Below, piece by piece: positions 25,291 to 34,310 of a DNA stretch of 64,000 nt; the stretch's first letter is position 1, and every line of letters starts with the position of its first letter. Origin of the DNA: Streptomyces sp. CG 926. Lineage in GTDB: Bacteria > Actinomycetota > Actinomycetes > Streptomycetales > Streptomycetaceae. The DNA lies in the NCBI RefSeq assembly GCF_003148825.1, contig NZ_QGGZ01000004.1, positions 62,001-126,000 on the forward strand, written 5' to 3'. The translations under genes and the position numbers were made by a program. Under the pieces are notes generated by a model. It saw only the letters and a program-made list of their open reading frames with translations. It did not search any database and had not been told where the DNA came from.

Positions 25291-25944
25291 GTGTCCACTG
25301 CAGACCGGCCCAGAGGGGCGTCCGCCCGAAGCAAGAGGGCGGACGCGGTGCGCAACCAGCAGACGCTGCTCGACGCCGCCGCGGAGGTGTTCGTGACCTC
25401 GGGGATCGATGCGCCGATCCGTGAGATCGCGGCCCGGGCGGGCGTCGGGCTCGGGACGCTCTACCGCCACTTCCCGACCCGGGCGGACCTCGTCACCGCC
25501 GTCTACCGCCACCAGATCGAGGCATGCGCCGAGGCCGGACCGAAGCTCCTGGCCGACGCCGCCTCCCCGTTCGACGCACTGCGCCGGTGGATCGACCTGT
25601 TCGTCGACTTCCTGGTCACCAAGCACGGACTCGCGGACGCCCTGCAATCCGAGGGCGACCGCTTCGCCGCGCTGCACACCGACTTCCTCGACCGCCTGCT
25701 GCCCGTCTGCGCCCAACTGCTCGACGCCGCAGCCGACGCCGGTGACATCGAGCCCGGCATCCAGCCCTACGAGCTCATGCGCGGCATCGGCAACCTCTGC
25801 ATCGGGCGGGACGGCGACCCCCGCTACGACCCCCGCCGGCTGATCGAACTGCTCCTCCAGGGGCTGCGTCGACCGCACTCACCGGATCAGCGGACCGCCG
25901 GCGGGGATGTCCAGGCGGCTTCGGCCTCCGGGACGGTGGAGTAG
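25291..25944 (+). CDS. TetR-family regulator
   Basis: A 217-residue TetR protein. HTH: NQQTLLDAAAEVFVTSGIDA, then IREIAARAGVGLGTLYRHFP with the family-standard LYRHFPTRADLV. The C-terminal part contains DALRRWIDLFVDFLVTKHGL, the SbtR-like TetR C-terminal pattern common in Streptomyces. GTG at 25291 follows GGAAGGAG; the earlier ATG at 25228 would place the operator inside the coding region and is rejected. It probably represses itself and the esterase gene opposite. Confidence 0.88.
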   Translation: MSTADRPRGASARSKRADAVRNQQTLLDAAAEVFVTSGIDAPIREIAARAGVGLGTLYRHFPTRADLVTAVYRHQIEACAEAGPKLLADAASPFDALRRWIDLFVDFLVTKHGLADALQSEGDRFAALHTDFLDRLLPVCAQLLDAAADAGDIEPGIQPYELMRGIGNLCIGRDGDPRYDPRRLIELLLQGLRRPHSPDQRTAGGDVQAASASGTVE

Positions 25945-25986
25945 GTCGCCGGGCGCCTACCCGGCTCCCGCACCGCACCAGGGGTG

Positions 25987-26025
25987 AGTAGACACTGTCT
26001 ACTCGCTCCTGGTAGACAGTGTCCA
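25987..26025 (+). promoter_or_regulatory. Twin TetR operator overlapping the tetR-MFS start
   Basis: AGTAGACACTGTCTACT (25987-26003) is a perfect palindrome about a single base, and a second partial copy GTAGACAGTGTC occurs at 26012-26023, ending two bases before the ATG. There is no Shine-Dalgarno before that ATG, so the message may be leaderless with the second copy at the -10 region. Confidence 0.65.
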
Positions 26026-26624
26026 TGGACCAGGAGAGACCGCTCCGGGAGCGGCTGATCGACGTAGGGGTGGAACTCGTCATGAGCGAGGGCGCCGGCG
26101 CTCTCGGGTTGCGGGAGATCGCCCGCCGGGCGGGCGTCTCGCACGGGGCGCCGCGCCGGTACTTCCCCACCCACCAGTCCTTGCTGTCGGCGATCGCCCG
26201 GCGCGGCTTCGAGGATCTCGGGGTGCGCGTCGCGGCGGTGGCCGGCGCGCCGGAGCTCTCCCCCCGCGCGCGGGTGCGGACGATCGGGGTCGCCTACGTC
26301 GGCTACGCACTGGAGCACGCCGGCATGTTCGCCCTGATGTTCCGGCACGACCTGCTGGACGGTACGGGCCAGGGGCCCGCCGAGGGGCCGCGGCTGCGGG
26401 AGTCGACGCTGCCGATGTTCGACCTCCTCGTCACGCTCGTCCGCCGGTGCGGGGCGGCCGAACCCTCCGTCACCGCGGCCGCGTTGTGGGCCAACCTGCA
26501 CGGCGTGGCGCAGTTGTGGCGCTGGGGCAGCCTGCAGCTGGCCCTCGGGGGCGCGCCCGTGGACGGCGTGGAACGGCTCGTCGCTGCCGCCGTCGACGCG
26601 CACCTCGGTCCGGAGCCCGTATGA
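26025..26624 (+). CDS. TetR-family regulator of the following MFS gene
   Basis: A 199-residue TetR protein. HTH: RERLIDVGVELVMSEGAGAL, then LREIARRAGVSHGAPRRYFP, with the recognition helix SHGAPRRYF as in the TetR/AcrR C33 subgroup. The C-terminal half contains FALMFRHDLL and AALWANLHGVAQL, the WHG-type C-terminal domain. ATG at 26025 or GTG at 26019. The stop overlaps the MFS start (ATGA), so the two genes are an operon, and twin operators precede them. Confidence 0.87.
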   Translation: MDQERPLRERLIDVGVELVMSEGAGALGLREIARRAGVSHGAPRRYFPTHQSLLSAIARRGFEDLGVRVAAVAGAPELSPRARVRTIGVAYVGYALEHAGMFALMFRHDLLDGTGQGPAEGPRLRESTLPMFDLLVTLVRRCGAAEPSVTAAALWANLHGVAQLWRWGSLQLALGGAPVDGVERLVAAAVDAHLGPEPV

Positions 26625-28096
26625 GGCCGCGGATCTCACTGCTCGTCAGCGTGGCGGGCGCCATGCTCGTCGCGCTGGACGGCACCGTCCTGACCGTGGC
26701 CCAGCCGAGCCTGCGGCGCGATCTGGGGGCGAGTGTGGCGCAGGTCCAGTGGACCAGCACCGCCTATCTGCTGGCCGTGGCCGCGTTCCTCGTGGTGGCC
26801 GGGCGCCTCGGCGACCGGTACGGGCATCCCCGGCTGCTGTTCGTCGGTGTCCTCGGCTTCGCCGCCGCCTCGGCCGGCATCGTGTTCGCGCCCTCTGTGG
26901 GGTGGGTCATCGCGTTGCGGGCCGCGCAGGGCGTGTTCGGCGCGCTGCTGCAGCCCGCGACGCTGGCGCTGCTGCGGCTCGCGTACCCGCCCGAGCGGCT
27001 CGCGACGCCGGTCGCCGTGCGGACCGGTGCGATCGGTTTGGCCGCCGCGGCCGGTCCGCTGCTCGGGGGCCTGCTGGTCGCTCGGTGGGACTGGCGGGCG
27101 GTGTTCGTGATCAATGTGCCGGTGGCCCTGGTGATCGCCGCGCTGACGCTCGCCGTACGGGCCCCCGCGCCGCCGCGCGCGGAGGTCGGGCGACCGGCGC
27201 TCGGCGGTGCCGCCCTGCTGGCCACCGCCCTCGCGGTGTTCGTGCACGCGCTGGTCGGCGTACCCGCGTACGGGTGGACGGCCACGCCCACCGTCATCGG
27301 CTTCGGCGGTGCCGTCGGGCTCGCGGCCCTGTTCGTACGTCGCGAGCGCCGGGCCGCGCAACCGTTGGTGCCGCGCGCCGTGGCCCGGTCCAGGGCGGTA
27401 ACCGCTTCGCTGGGGCTGCTGCTCGTCGTCTCCGGGGGCATGTTCGGGGCGCTGTTCACGGCCACGTTCCACCTCCAGGACGTCGAGGGGCTGGACCCGC
27501 TCGCGACCGGCGTGCGGGTGCTGCCGCTGACCGCGCTGATGGTCGCGGGGGCACCGGTGGCGGGCCTGGCGTTGCGCCGGTTCGGGGCGCGCCGGACCGC
27601 GCTGGTGGGTACGGGGCTGGCCGTCGCCGGGATCGCCGGGCTGGGCTCCGCGTCCCCGGTGGCCTTCGGGATGCTCGGCGCCGGATTCACCACGGTCATG
27701 GTCACGGCCACCGGGTCGGTGGTCGGCGAGGCCCCGGCCGGATACGCCGGGGTGGTCGGGGGGCTCAAGCAGACGGCCATGAACGTCGGCCCGGCCCTCG
27801 GGATCGCGGTCGCCGCGAGCACCGGAGCGCACGGCTCGTCGCTGGTGGCGCCGGCCGCGCTGACGGCCGTAGGACTGGTGGCGGCCTCAACTCTGCCCGG
27901 CGGCGCGCGCCCGGCAGCTGCGGGCGACCTCGTCGGCGAAGACGAGCGCGGGCGGGGCGAGGGCGGCCCAGCGGCGGACGGCCCAGCCGACCGTGAGCGG
28001 CGGCAGCGCGGGGATCGGCACGAGGCGCAGCGGGCCGTCCGAGCCGGGGACCTGCCAGCCGGGCAGCGCGGGCACGACGGCGTGTCCGAGGCCTAG
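26621..28096 (+). CDS. MFS transporter, EmrB/QacA type, with antisense-overlapping tail
   Basis: A 491-residue membrane protein; the transporter proper ends near residue 425. TM1 ends in the DHA2 motif LVALDGTVLTVAQPSLRRDL; motif A is GRLGDRYGHPRL. About fourteen hydrophobic segments follow to LTAVGLVAASTLPGG. The last 65 residues are polar and low-complexity (ERGRGEGGPAADGPADRERR) and lie entirely within the LysR gene on the opposite strand, so they are probably translated read-through after loss of the original stop. Co-translated with the upstream TetR. Substrate unknown. Confidence 0.83.
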   Translation: MRPRISLLVSVAGAMLVALDGTVLTVAQPSLRRDLGASVAQVQWTSTAYLLAVAAFLVVAGRLGDRYGHPRLLFVGVLGFAAASAGIVFAPSVGWVIALRAAQGVFGALLQPATLALLRLAYPPERLATPVAVRTGAIGLAAAAGPLLGGLLVARWDWRAVFVINVPVALVIAALTLAVRAPAPPRAEVGRPALGGAALLATALAVFVHALVGVPAYGWTATPTVIGFGGAVGLAALFVRRERRAAQPLVPRAVARSRAVTASLGLLLVVSGGMFGALFTATFHLQDVEGLDPLATGVRVLPLTALMVAGAPVAGLALRRFGARRTALVGTGLAVAGIAGLGSASPVAFGMLGAGFTTVMVTATGSVVGEAPAGYAGVVGGLKQTAMNVGPALGIAVAASTGAHGSSLVAPAALTAVGLVAASTLPGGARPAAAGDLVGEDERGRGEGGPAADGPADRERRQRGDRHEAQRAVRAGDLPAGQRGHDGVSEA

Positions 28097-28795
28097 TTCG
28101 GCGAGCAGCAGGGCGGTGTCCCAGTCGGCCACGCCGGTGTCGGAGGTGACCCGGATCCCCGCTTCGGCGAAGGCGGCGTCCAGGTGGGCGCGGGAGGCGG
28201 AGTTCTCGGGCAGCCGGATGTGCCGGATGCCGGCGAGGTCGGCGGGGTCGAGGTGGGTGTGGCCGGCGAGGGGGTCGTCGACTCCGACGGCGAGCACCCA
28301 GGGCAGCTGCATGACGGGGCGCAGCTCGATGCCGCGGACCGGGCCGCCGATGGTGATCCAGGCGAGGTCGAGGTCGGCGGCGGCGAGGGCGTCGAAGCAG
28401 CTGCGGCTGGAGTTCTCGGTCTGGAACTCCAGGCTCACCTCGGGGTGGCTGCGGCGGAAGGTCACGACGGCCTCGGACATGAAGTGCCGCACCGTCGTCG
28501 CTCCGGTGGTGACGCGGACCGTGCCACCACCTCCGCGGACGAGGTCGTCGACGCGGCGCAGGGCACCGTCGAGTCCGGCGATGCCGTCGGCGGCGGCCGC
28601 CTGGAGGATGCGGCCGGCCTCGGTGGGCACGACGCCACGGGCGTGGCGCTCCAGGAGTCCGGCGCCGGTCTGCTTCTCCAGGCGGCGGACGTGCTGGCTG
28701 ACGGCCGACTGGGTGCAGCCGAGGTCGCGTGCCACCGCGCTGAGGCTGCCGGCGCGGCAGACGGCCACGAACACACGAAGATCATCGAGGGTCAC
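27887..28795 (-). CDS. LysR-family transcriptional regulator
   Basis: A 302-residue LysR protein. Residues 1-60 are the winged HTH (LDDLRVFVAVCRAGSLSAVA, then GCTQSAVSQHVRRLEKQTGA), with the PTEAG turn near 65. Residues 90-295 form the periplasmic-binding-protein-like effector domain. GTG at 28795. Its 3' 210 bases are overlapped antisense by the MFS gene. The protein is divergent from the DUF6817 gene at 28997; the 200-bp spacer holds an AT-richer stretch TATCTCTTGGAAGTGAGGAG that probably contains the promoters. Confidence 0.88.
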   Translation of the reverse strand: MTLDDLRVFVAVCRAGSLSAVARDLGCTQSAVSQHVRRLEKQTGAGLLERHARGVVPTEAGRILQAAAADGIAGLDGALRRVDDLVRGGGGTVRVTTGATTVRHFMSEAVVTFRRSHPEVSLEFQTENSSRSCFDALAAADLDLAWITIGGPVRGIELRPVMQLPWVLAVGVDDPLAGHTHLDPADLAGIRHIRLPENSASRAHLDAAFAEAGIRVTSDTGVADWDTALLLAELGLGHAVVPALPGWQVPGSDGPLRLVPIPALPPLTVGWAVRRWAALAPPALVFADEVARSCRARAAGQS

Positions 28796-28996
28796 GAGAC
28801 CCAAGGTATCTCTTGGAAGTGAGGAGCAAATCGGAGGATTGACTTGGGGATCGGGTGGGATCAAGATCGATACAGGCCCGGGCGGCAACCCGGTCCCCGC
28901 CGCCGCCACGGGGTCCGGAACCCAGGCTCGCGGGGGACCGGGTGTCGACCCGTCCGGCCCGCCGGACCCACCGTCACCGACCGGAGGGACACGCCG

Positions 28997-29536
28997 ATGT
29001 CGGAGCACGCCGTCGTATGGCTGCGGGAGCTCGGTGCGCGGGAGATCGCCCACCCGGGTGGGACCCTCCTCGCGCATCTCGAACGGGTGGCGGACCTCCT
29101 CGCCTCCTGGGGGGCGCGCCCCGCGCTCCGACAGGCCGGGATGTGCCACGCGTTCTACGGGACGGACGGTTTTCCCACCGCCCTGCTGCCGCTCACCCGG
29201 CGGGCCGAACTGGCCGCGGTGATCGGCGACGAGGCCGAGGAGATCGTGTACGCGTACGCCGCCTGCGACCGCGCGGCTTCGTACCCGACGCTCGCCTGCG
29301 AGGAGTCGGCCTTCCGTGACCGGTTCACCGGGCGCGTCCACTCCCCCGCCCCGCGGCTGCGGCGGGACCTCGCCGAGCTGTCGGCGGCCAACGAGCTCGA
29401 CCTCGCGCGGATCGATCCCGTCTTCCGTGACGCGTGGGGGGACGAACTGCGCGTGCTGTTCACGCGGTTGGGCGGACTGCTGAGCGAGCCGGCCCGGCGG
29501 GACTGCCGGACCGTACTCGGCGACGGGGAGGGTTGA
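28997..29536 (+). CDS. DUF6817 (HD-like) protein
   Basis: A 179-residue soluble protein. It contains LGAREIAHPGGTLLAHLERV, LRQAGMCHAFYGTDGF and VIGDEAEEIVYAYAACDRAA, in which the paired histidines and aspartates resemble a degenerate HD-type metal site. I recall this as the DUF6817 family. Function unknown; hydrolysis of a phosphorylated metabolite is possible by fold only. The ATG at 28997 follows GGAGGGACACGCC. It is divergent from LysR and convergent with the GH31 gene, five bases from its stop. Confidence 0.75.
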   Translation: MSEHAVVWLRELGAREIAHPGGTLLAHLERVADLLASWGARPALRQAGMCHAFYGTDGFPTALLPLTRRAELAAVIGDEAEEIVYAYAACDRAASYPTLACEESAFRDRFTGRVHSPAPRLRRDLAELSAANELDLARIDPVFRDAWGDELRVLFTRLGGLLSEPARRDCRTVLGDGEG

Positions 29537-29541
29537 GGCGG

Positions 29542-32436
29542 TCAGGGGGCCGGTCGGCCGGTGAGGGTGATCTCGGCGGCGCTGGTCCAGGGGCCACGGC
29601 CGCCGGCCTCGCTCAGCGCTCTCAGGCGGAGGTAGCGGCCGTTCTTCGGGGCGAGGGCCGTGCTCTTGGCGGTCGCGGTGTCGGCGAAGGTGCCGGTCGC
29701 CACGGGAGGCCCCCAGTCGGTGGTGCTGTCGGAGACGTAGACCTCGTAGCCGCCGATCCGGCCGTTGACGCCGCCGTCCTGGCGGGGCAGGTAGCCGAGG
29801 CCGTCGACCGCGTAGCGGGCGCCGAGGTCGATCCGGATCTCGTGCGGGAGCGCGGCGGGCGTGCCGGAGGACCAGGCGGTGTGCCAGATCGTGGCCGGGT
29901 TTCCGTCGAAGGTGTGCGTGGCCGCCCTGTTCTCGGCGGCGGTCTCCTGGCTGTCGGCGTGGACCAGGGACCATGCCGAGCGGTCGATCGGGGTGACCGC
30001 GGGCAGGGGTTCGGTCGCGGGGAGGCCGACGCCGGTGGCCGCGACGGTGAAGGCGCCCGACTTCGTTCCGGTTTTGATCCGGAGGACTCCGGAGCGGTCC
30101 GCCGGGTCGAAGTACCAGCCGGTCGGGGCCGCGTCGTAGGCGGCCTTGGAGGGTAGGCCCGGCACGGGGGCGCCGTCGACCGTGACGGTGCTGGGCCCGG
30201 TGGCGACGTGCAGGGTGAACTCGTAGCCACGGGAGGCCGGTTTGCCGGTGTAGCTGCCGGTGGGGGCGCCCACCGAGACGGTGACCGCGCCGGAGCCGGC
30301 CGTCGGGGCGGTGACGTCGACCCGCTGGCGGGCGTAGGCACCCGAGGTGTACGCGCGGGTGAGGCCGTCGTCCTCGTAGAGGTCGAAGGAGGACGTGCCG
30401 CGCGGGTGGATGTCGTAGGTGAGGGTGGAGACGGGCTTCTCGCCGGTGTGGTTCATCTGCGGCCACATCGGCACGACGGCGCCGCCCTTGACGAAGAGCG
30501 GCAGGGTGTCGAGGGGTGCTCGGTATCCGTTGAGCCACCCCGGACCCGCGTACGTCCGGCCCGTCCAGTAGTCGGTCCAGGTCCCGGCCGGGAGGTAGAT
30601 GCCGTCGCGCACCTCGGTGTCGGAGACGACGGGCGCGACGAGGAAGGAGTCCCCGGCCATGAACTGGCCGCTGGTGAGGTTGCCGCGGGCCACCGGGTCG
30701 TCGGGGTACTCCAGGACCATGGCGCGGGTGCTGGGGACGCCGCTCTCGTGGGCGACGCGACTCATCGTGTACAGGTAGGGCATCAGTCGCATCTTGAGCT
30801 GCAGGTACGTGCGGTTGATGGACAGGTAGGGCTCGGCGAAGCGCCAGGGCTGCTTGTCGTGGTAGCCGGCGGACGGGTTGGTCGCACCCCAGCCGGACAT
30901 GGTCATGAAGGCCGGGGTGAAGGCCTTCCACTGGAGGTCCCGGGTGTACGTCTGGGGGCTGCCGCCGAAGATGCCGTCGATGTCGCCGGCCGCGTAGTTG
31001 AGGCCGGAGAGACCGGCTCCGGTGATGGCGGGGACGTGCCAGCGCATGTCGTCCCAGGTGCCGTACGTGTCGCCGGTCCAGACGACGGCGTTGCGCTGGG
31101 TGCCCGCCCAGCCGTCGACGGTCCAGACGTAGCGGCGGGCGTCGGAGTTCTTCTCGATCCCGTCCACGGCCTGCCGGACCCCGTCGAAGGCGTACTTGTA
31201 GCCGCTGCCGATCCAGGCCACGTCGGTCTTCACGCCCCGACTGCCGGCCGTGCCCACCTCGTCGGCGATGGAGCCGAGGCCGGTGGAGGTCCACAGGCCC
31301 GCCCAAAAGCCCTTGGCCTTCAGGGCGTCCACCGTCGACTTCAGGGGCGCGGTGTAGCCGCAGCCGTAGCCGTCGTTGGGCAGGAACCAGCCCGAGGGCA
31401 TGTCGGCGGCCCGGGCGTCGGCCGCGTAGCCGACCACGTCGGGCGTGTTCTGGTGGCGCGGCCGGTTGTGGTCGCCCTGGTAGTCGGGGTTGGAGGCGTT
31501 GAAGCAGTCGGCGTTGCCGAGTTCGAAGCCCCACATCGGCGCCATGAACGGCTTTCCGCTGACGTCGGTGTACGCGTCGAGCACGGACTTGAGCGAGTCG
31601 CCGGTGAAGTACCAGGCGTCGAAGCGCTTCTCGTCGTGGGTGAGGGTGGTCGGCGCGTCGAAGCCGTAGGAGCCAGGGGCCCAGGTGTTGCGCATGACGC
31701 CGTAGCCGTTGGTGGACATGTAGAACGGGGCGGGGCTGGCGTTGTCGTTCTCGCGCCACTTGTTGTCGACGGCGATCGGGACGGTCTTGCCGCGCAGCGC
31801 CCACTCGCCCAGGCGTAGACCGGTGCCGTAGAACTGCTCGTCCGCGCCCCGGGTCAGGTACTGGGTGGTCCGGCCGCCGGTCCAACTGGTGGGCTTGGTC
31901 TCCTGCCAGACGGGGGTGGTGTCGTCGGCGCGGAAGACGGAGAAGCGCAGGGGCTTCTTGTTCACCCGGATGGACAGCGATCCGGTGGTGATCCGGTAGT
32001 GGCTGCCGGCGTCCGAGTAGCCGGTGGTCACGGGCCCGAAGTCGGTGGTGGGGGCGAGGTCGGCGCCGGCCGGGTCGTCCTGGAAGGATCCGTCGGGCGA
32101 GAGCCAGAGGCGGAAGATGTCGGCGCGCGCGACGACCACGCGGGCCTTGGCCCCGCTGGAGGCGGTGATGGTGAACGTGTTACCGGAGCGGGAGAATCCG
32201 GTGACGTCGCCCGCCGTCGCCGTGGGGCCGGCGGGGGCGGCAGCCCCGGCGGGGGCCGCCGAGGCGGGTAAGGCGGCCGGTCCGGCGGCGGCCAGACCCG
32301 CCACCGTGAGCGCCGCGGCGAGCAGGGCGGCGGCTGCCGGGGTGCGTCGCCTGCGGCGGCGCCACCGCACCGCTTGAACTCGGCTGCCTGACGGGCCTTG
32401 CCGACCCTGGCTCCTGCGGATGCTTGGCAGTCTCAT
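29542..32436 (-). CDS. Secreted GH31 glycosidase with C-terminal F5/8 type C (discoidin) domain
   Basis: A 964-residue exported enzyme. A long basic start (RWRRRRRRTP) and hydrophobic core AALLAAALTVAGLAAAG end in an Ala-rich cleavage region near 60. Residues about 100-200 are the GH31 N-terminal beta-domain, and 240-600 the TIM barrel. By family pattern the nucleophile is probably Asp in KTDVAWIGSGYKYAF and the acid/base Asp in VVWTGDTYGTWD. AGDIDGIFGG and PYLYTMSRVAHESG follow as in GH31. A beta-sandwich (DUF5110-like) precedes the C-terminal 140 residues, a discoidin/CBM32-type carbohydrate-binding module (ATHTFDGNPATIWHT, HEIRIDLG). Substrate could be alpha-gluco-, xylo- or galactosides. 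Strong GAGGAGC ribosome site. Confidence 0.88.
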   Translation of the reverse strand: MRLPSIRRSQGRQGPSGSRVQAVRWRRRRRRTPAAAALLAAALTVAGLAAAGPAALPASAAPAGAAAPAGPTATAGDVTGFSRSGNTFTITASSGAKARVVVARADIFRLWLSPDGSFQDDPAGADLAPTTDFGPVTTGYSDAGSHYRITTGSLSIRVNKKPLRFSVFRADDTTPVWQETKPTSWTGGRTTQYLTRGADEQFYGTGLRLGEWALRGKTVPIAVDNKWRENDNASPAPFYMSTNGYGVMRNTWAPGSYGFDAPTTLTHDEKRFDAWYFTGDSLKSVLDAYTDVSGKPFMAPMWGFELGNADCFNASNPDYQGDHNRPRHQNTPDVVGYAADARAADMPSGWFLPNDGYGCGYTAPLKSTVDALKAKGFWAGLWTSTGLGSIADEVGTAGSRGVKTDVAWIGSGYKYAFDGVRQAVDGIEKNSDARRYVWTVDGWAGTQRNAVVWTGDTYGTWDDMRWHVPAITGAGLSGLNYAAGDIDGIFGGSPQTYTRDLQWKAFTPAFMTMSGWGATNPSAGYHDKQPWRFAEPYLSINRTYLQLKMRLMPYLYTMSRVAHESGVPSTRAMVLEYPDDPVARGNLTSGQFMAGDSFLVAPVVSDTEVRDGIYLPAGTWTDYWTGRTYAGPGWLNGYRAPLDTLPLFVKGGAVVPMWPQMNHTGEKPVSTLTYDIHPRGTSSFDLYEDDGLTRAYTSGAYARQRVDVTAPTAGSGAVTVSVGAPTGSYTGKPASRGYEFTLHVATGPSTVTVDGAPVPGLPSKAAYDAAPTGWYFDPADRSGVLRIKTGTKSGAFTVAATGVGLPATEPLPAVTPIDRSAWSLVHADSQETAAENRAATHTFDGNPATIWHTAWSSGTPAALPHEIRIDLGARYAVDGLGYLPRQDGGVNGRIGGYEVYVSDSTTDWGPPVATGTFADTATAKSTALAPKNGRYLRLRALSEAGGRGPWTSAAEITLTGRPAP

Positions 32437-33069
32437 GGGGCAGCTCCTCGTGCGGTCCGGACACGGACACAGCTCCTTGGCATGCTCCCGGCAAGATAGC
32501 GCTCGCACCGGCCTGGATGAAAGATGATGCTCGAAATCGACTTCTCCCACGCATCTTTGAGCATGCATCAGCGAGGGATACGGCCTGGATCGAGTGCGGG
32601 CACGGGGGACGACGAGGGCGTCGTGGCGGCGGTGGGGACGGTGGGGGGCGGACCCCGTCGGGCTGAGCGCCGCGCCGCCGCTCGCCCGCGCCGGACCCGG
32701 GCGTGGCGGTGCTGCCCGCCGCCGCCCGCCGTCACCGCCCGCGGAGGCGGGCGGTCGGACGAGGGGCTCGCGGCCTGGCGTCGCACCCGCCGCGCCGACG
32801 CGTTGGGCGTCTTCGCCCGCACCGACCTCGCCGCCCGCGCAGGGACCTTGCGTTCGGCGCCCGCCCGGGGCCGTACGGGACACGGTGTGGTGCGCGGCGC
32901 CCTCACCACCACGACCGGCCGACGTCTGCTCGCCGAGGCGGTCGCCGGCCCCCGGCCGGCCTGATCGGTGTGCCCGGCCTCCCCGACCCGGAAGTCCTCT
33001 GTGGTCATCCAATGGTCGCGCTCCACGGGCGCCGGGCGCTCCATCGGGCCATGCGTACGGGGGCTTTCC
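32437..33069. other. Intergenic region with a coding-like tail
   Basis: No complete gene. On the plus strand, the frame from about 32746 to the TGA at 32962-32964 has about 90 percent G or C in third positions and reads LAAWRRTRRADALGVFARTD, then ALTTTTGRRLLAEAVAG, but upstream sequence has no start, ribosome site or matching frame. Likely the 3' end of a lost gene. The AT-richer part near 32500-32580 is the GH31 promoter side. Confidence 0.45.
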
Positions 33070-34152
33070 TCAAGCCTGCGATGCTCGTCCGCGGCTCCGT
33101 TCCCCCTGCAGCCCCGCCCGGTTGACCCCGTGCCCACCGGTCGGTGGACACGCACCCCGCGGGGCCGCGGCCCGCGCGTCGGCCCGGGGGATGTCGACAT
33201 CGATGCGGCCCATCACACGGCGGGCCGCCTCGGCGAGTTCGGGCGGGCTCTCGACGGTGAACCGGCAGTCGAAGGTGACCAGGAAGCCGATGAGCGCCGA
33301 CCACGACCAGGCGCCCATCCGTATCCGGGTGTTGTGCTCGTCGATCGGCTCGAAACTCGCCGCGCCCGGAGCCCACTTGGCCACCAGCGCCGCTGGGCAC
33401 TCCGTCAGGACGGTGCCCCAGCAGGGCCAGGTGTCCGGGGTGTCGCCGCGGTCGGTCTGGCTCTGGACGAAGCGGGGCATGTCCGTCTCGGGAACCTCGC
33501 GCCGGGTGAAGCGCCAGCCGGTGGGGGCCGGCCGTTGGATCCGGTCGAGCCGGTAGGCGCGCCAGGAGCGCCCGTGCTGGTCGTAGGCGACCAGGTACCA
33601 GCGTCCCGACCAGACGACGAGCCGGTGGGGTTCGGCGAGGACCTCGCTGCCGGCCACCTCGTCGACCTCGATGGACCGGTAGGTGAACCGTACGAGTTCC
33701 CGCTCCTGCGCGGCGGCGCTCAGCTGTGCCACCAGCCCGGGATCGACCCGGGGTGGGGCCAACTCCCACGCGTTCTCGATCTGTTCGACGGAGAAGGTCG
33801 CGAGGCGGCGGGAGAGATGGGGCGGCAGGAGTTCCTTGATGGAGTTCAGCGCGCGCTTGGTGGCGTCACCCATGCCGGCCACGGAGGCGGGCGCCGTCTG
33901 GAGGGACAGCGCGATGGCGACGGCCTGCTCGTCGTCGACCACCAGCGGAGGGAGCCGCGCCCCGCGCGACAGCCGGTAGGAGCCGGAGGCGCCTTTCGTC
34001 GCCGTGACGGGGTAGCCCAGTTCGCGGAGCCGGTTGATGTCGCGGCGCACGGTTCGCGGGGACACCCCCAGGCGCTCGGCCAGCCCGTCGCCGGTCCACT
34101 CCTTCTGCGCCTGAAGCAGGCTGAGGAGCTCCAGTGTGCGGTTGGCGATCAA
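33070..34152 (-). CDS. WYL-domain transcriptional regulator (DeoR/YafY-like)
   Basis: A 360-residue regulator. Residues 1-60 are an HTH_11 winged helix (LAERLGVSPRTVRRDINRLR). The WYL domain, around 150-220, contains ERELVRFTYRSIEVDE, then PHRLVVWSGRWYLVAYDQH, with the RWYLVAYD signature; a WCX dimerisation region follows. WYL proteins bind ligands such as nucleotides or ssDNA; Streptomyces members are mostly repressors of neighbouring genes. It starts at TTG (34152) with GGAGGGC upstream and is divergent from the frameshifted MFS gene, probably its target. The C-terminal 40 residues are Pro/Gly/Arg-rich and unusual. Confidence 0.85.
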   Translation of the reverse strand: MIANRTLELLSLLQAQKEWTGDGLAERLGVSPRTVRRDINRLRELGYPVTATKGASGSYRLSRGARLPPLVVDDEQAVAIALSLQTAPASVAGMGDATKRALNSIKELLPPHLSRRLATFSVEQIENAWELAPPRVDPGLVAQLSAAAQERELVRFTYRSIEVDEVAGSEVLAEPHRLVVWSGRWYLVAYDQHGRSWRAYRLDRIQRPAPTGWRFTRREVPETDMPRFVQSQTDRGDTPDTWPCWGTVLTECPAALVAKWAPGAASFEPIDEHNTRIRMGAWSWSALIGFLVTFDCRFTVESPPELAEAARRVMGRIDVDIPRADARAAAPRGACPPTGGHGVNRAGLQGERSRGRASQA

Positions 34153-34310
34153 GAATTGCCCTCCGATGGCGATCGGTAGAGGTCAGCACGCGTCCTCTTC
34201 TCCTGCGACGGTGCCTTTGCTCCGGAGGCGGCACACGTCCCCCTCCCGCTCCAGTATTTCGCCCCGGCGTTCCACCGGGTGCGTCTCGTCGAGAAGATCG
34301 GAAGCACGCA

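Noticed and set aside
27887..31885. A 1332-codon minus-strand frame
   Set aside because: Only its last 303 codons (LysR) are real; the upstream part is an off-frame reading of the GH31 gene and antisense of DUF6817.
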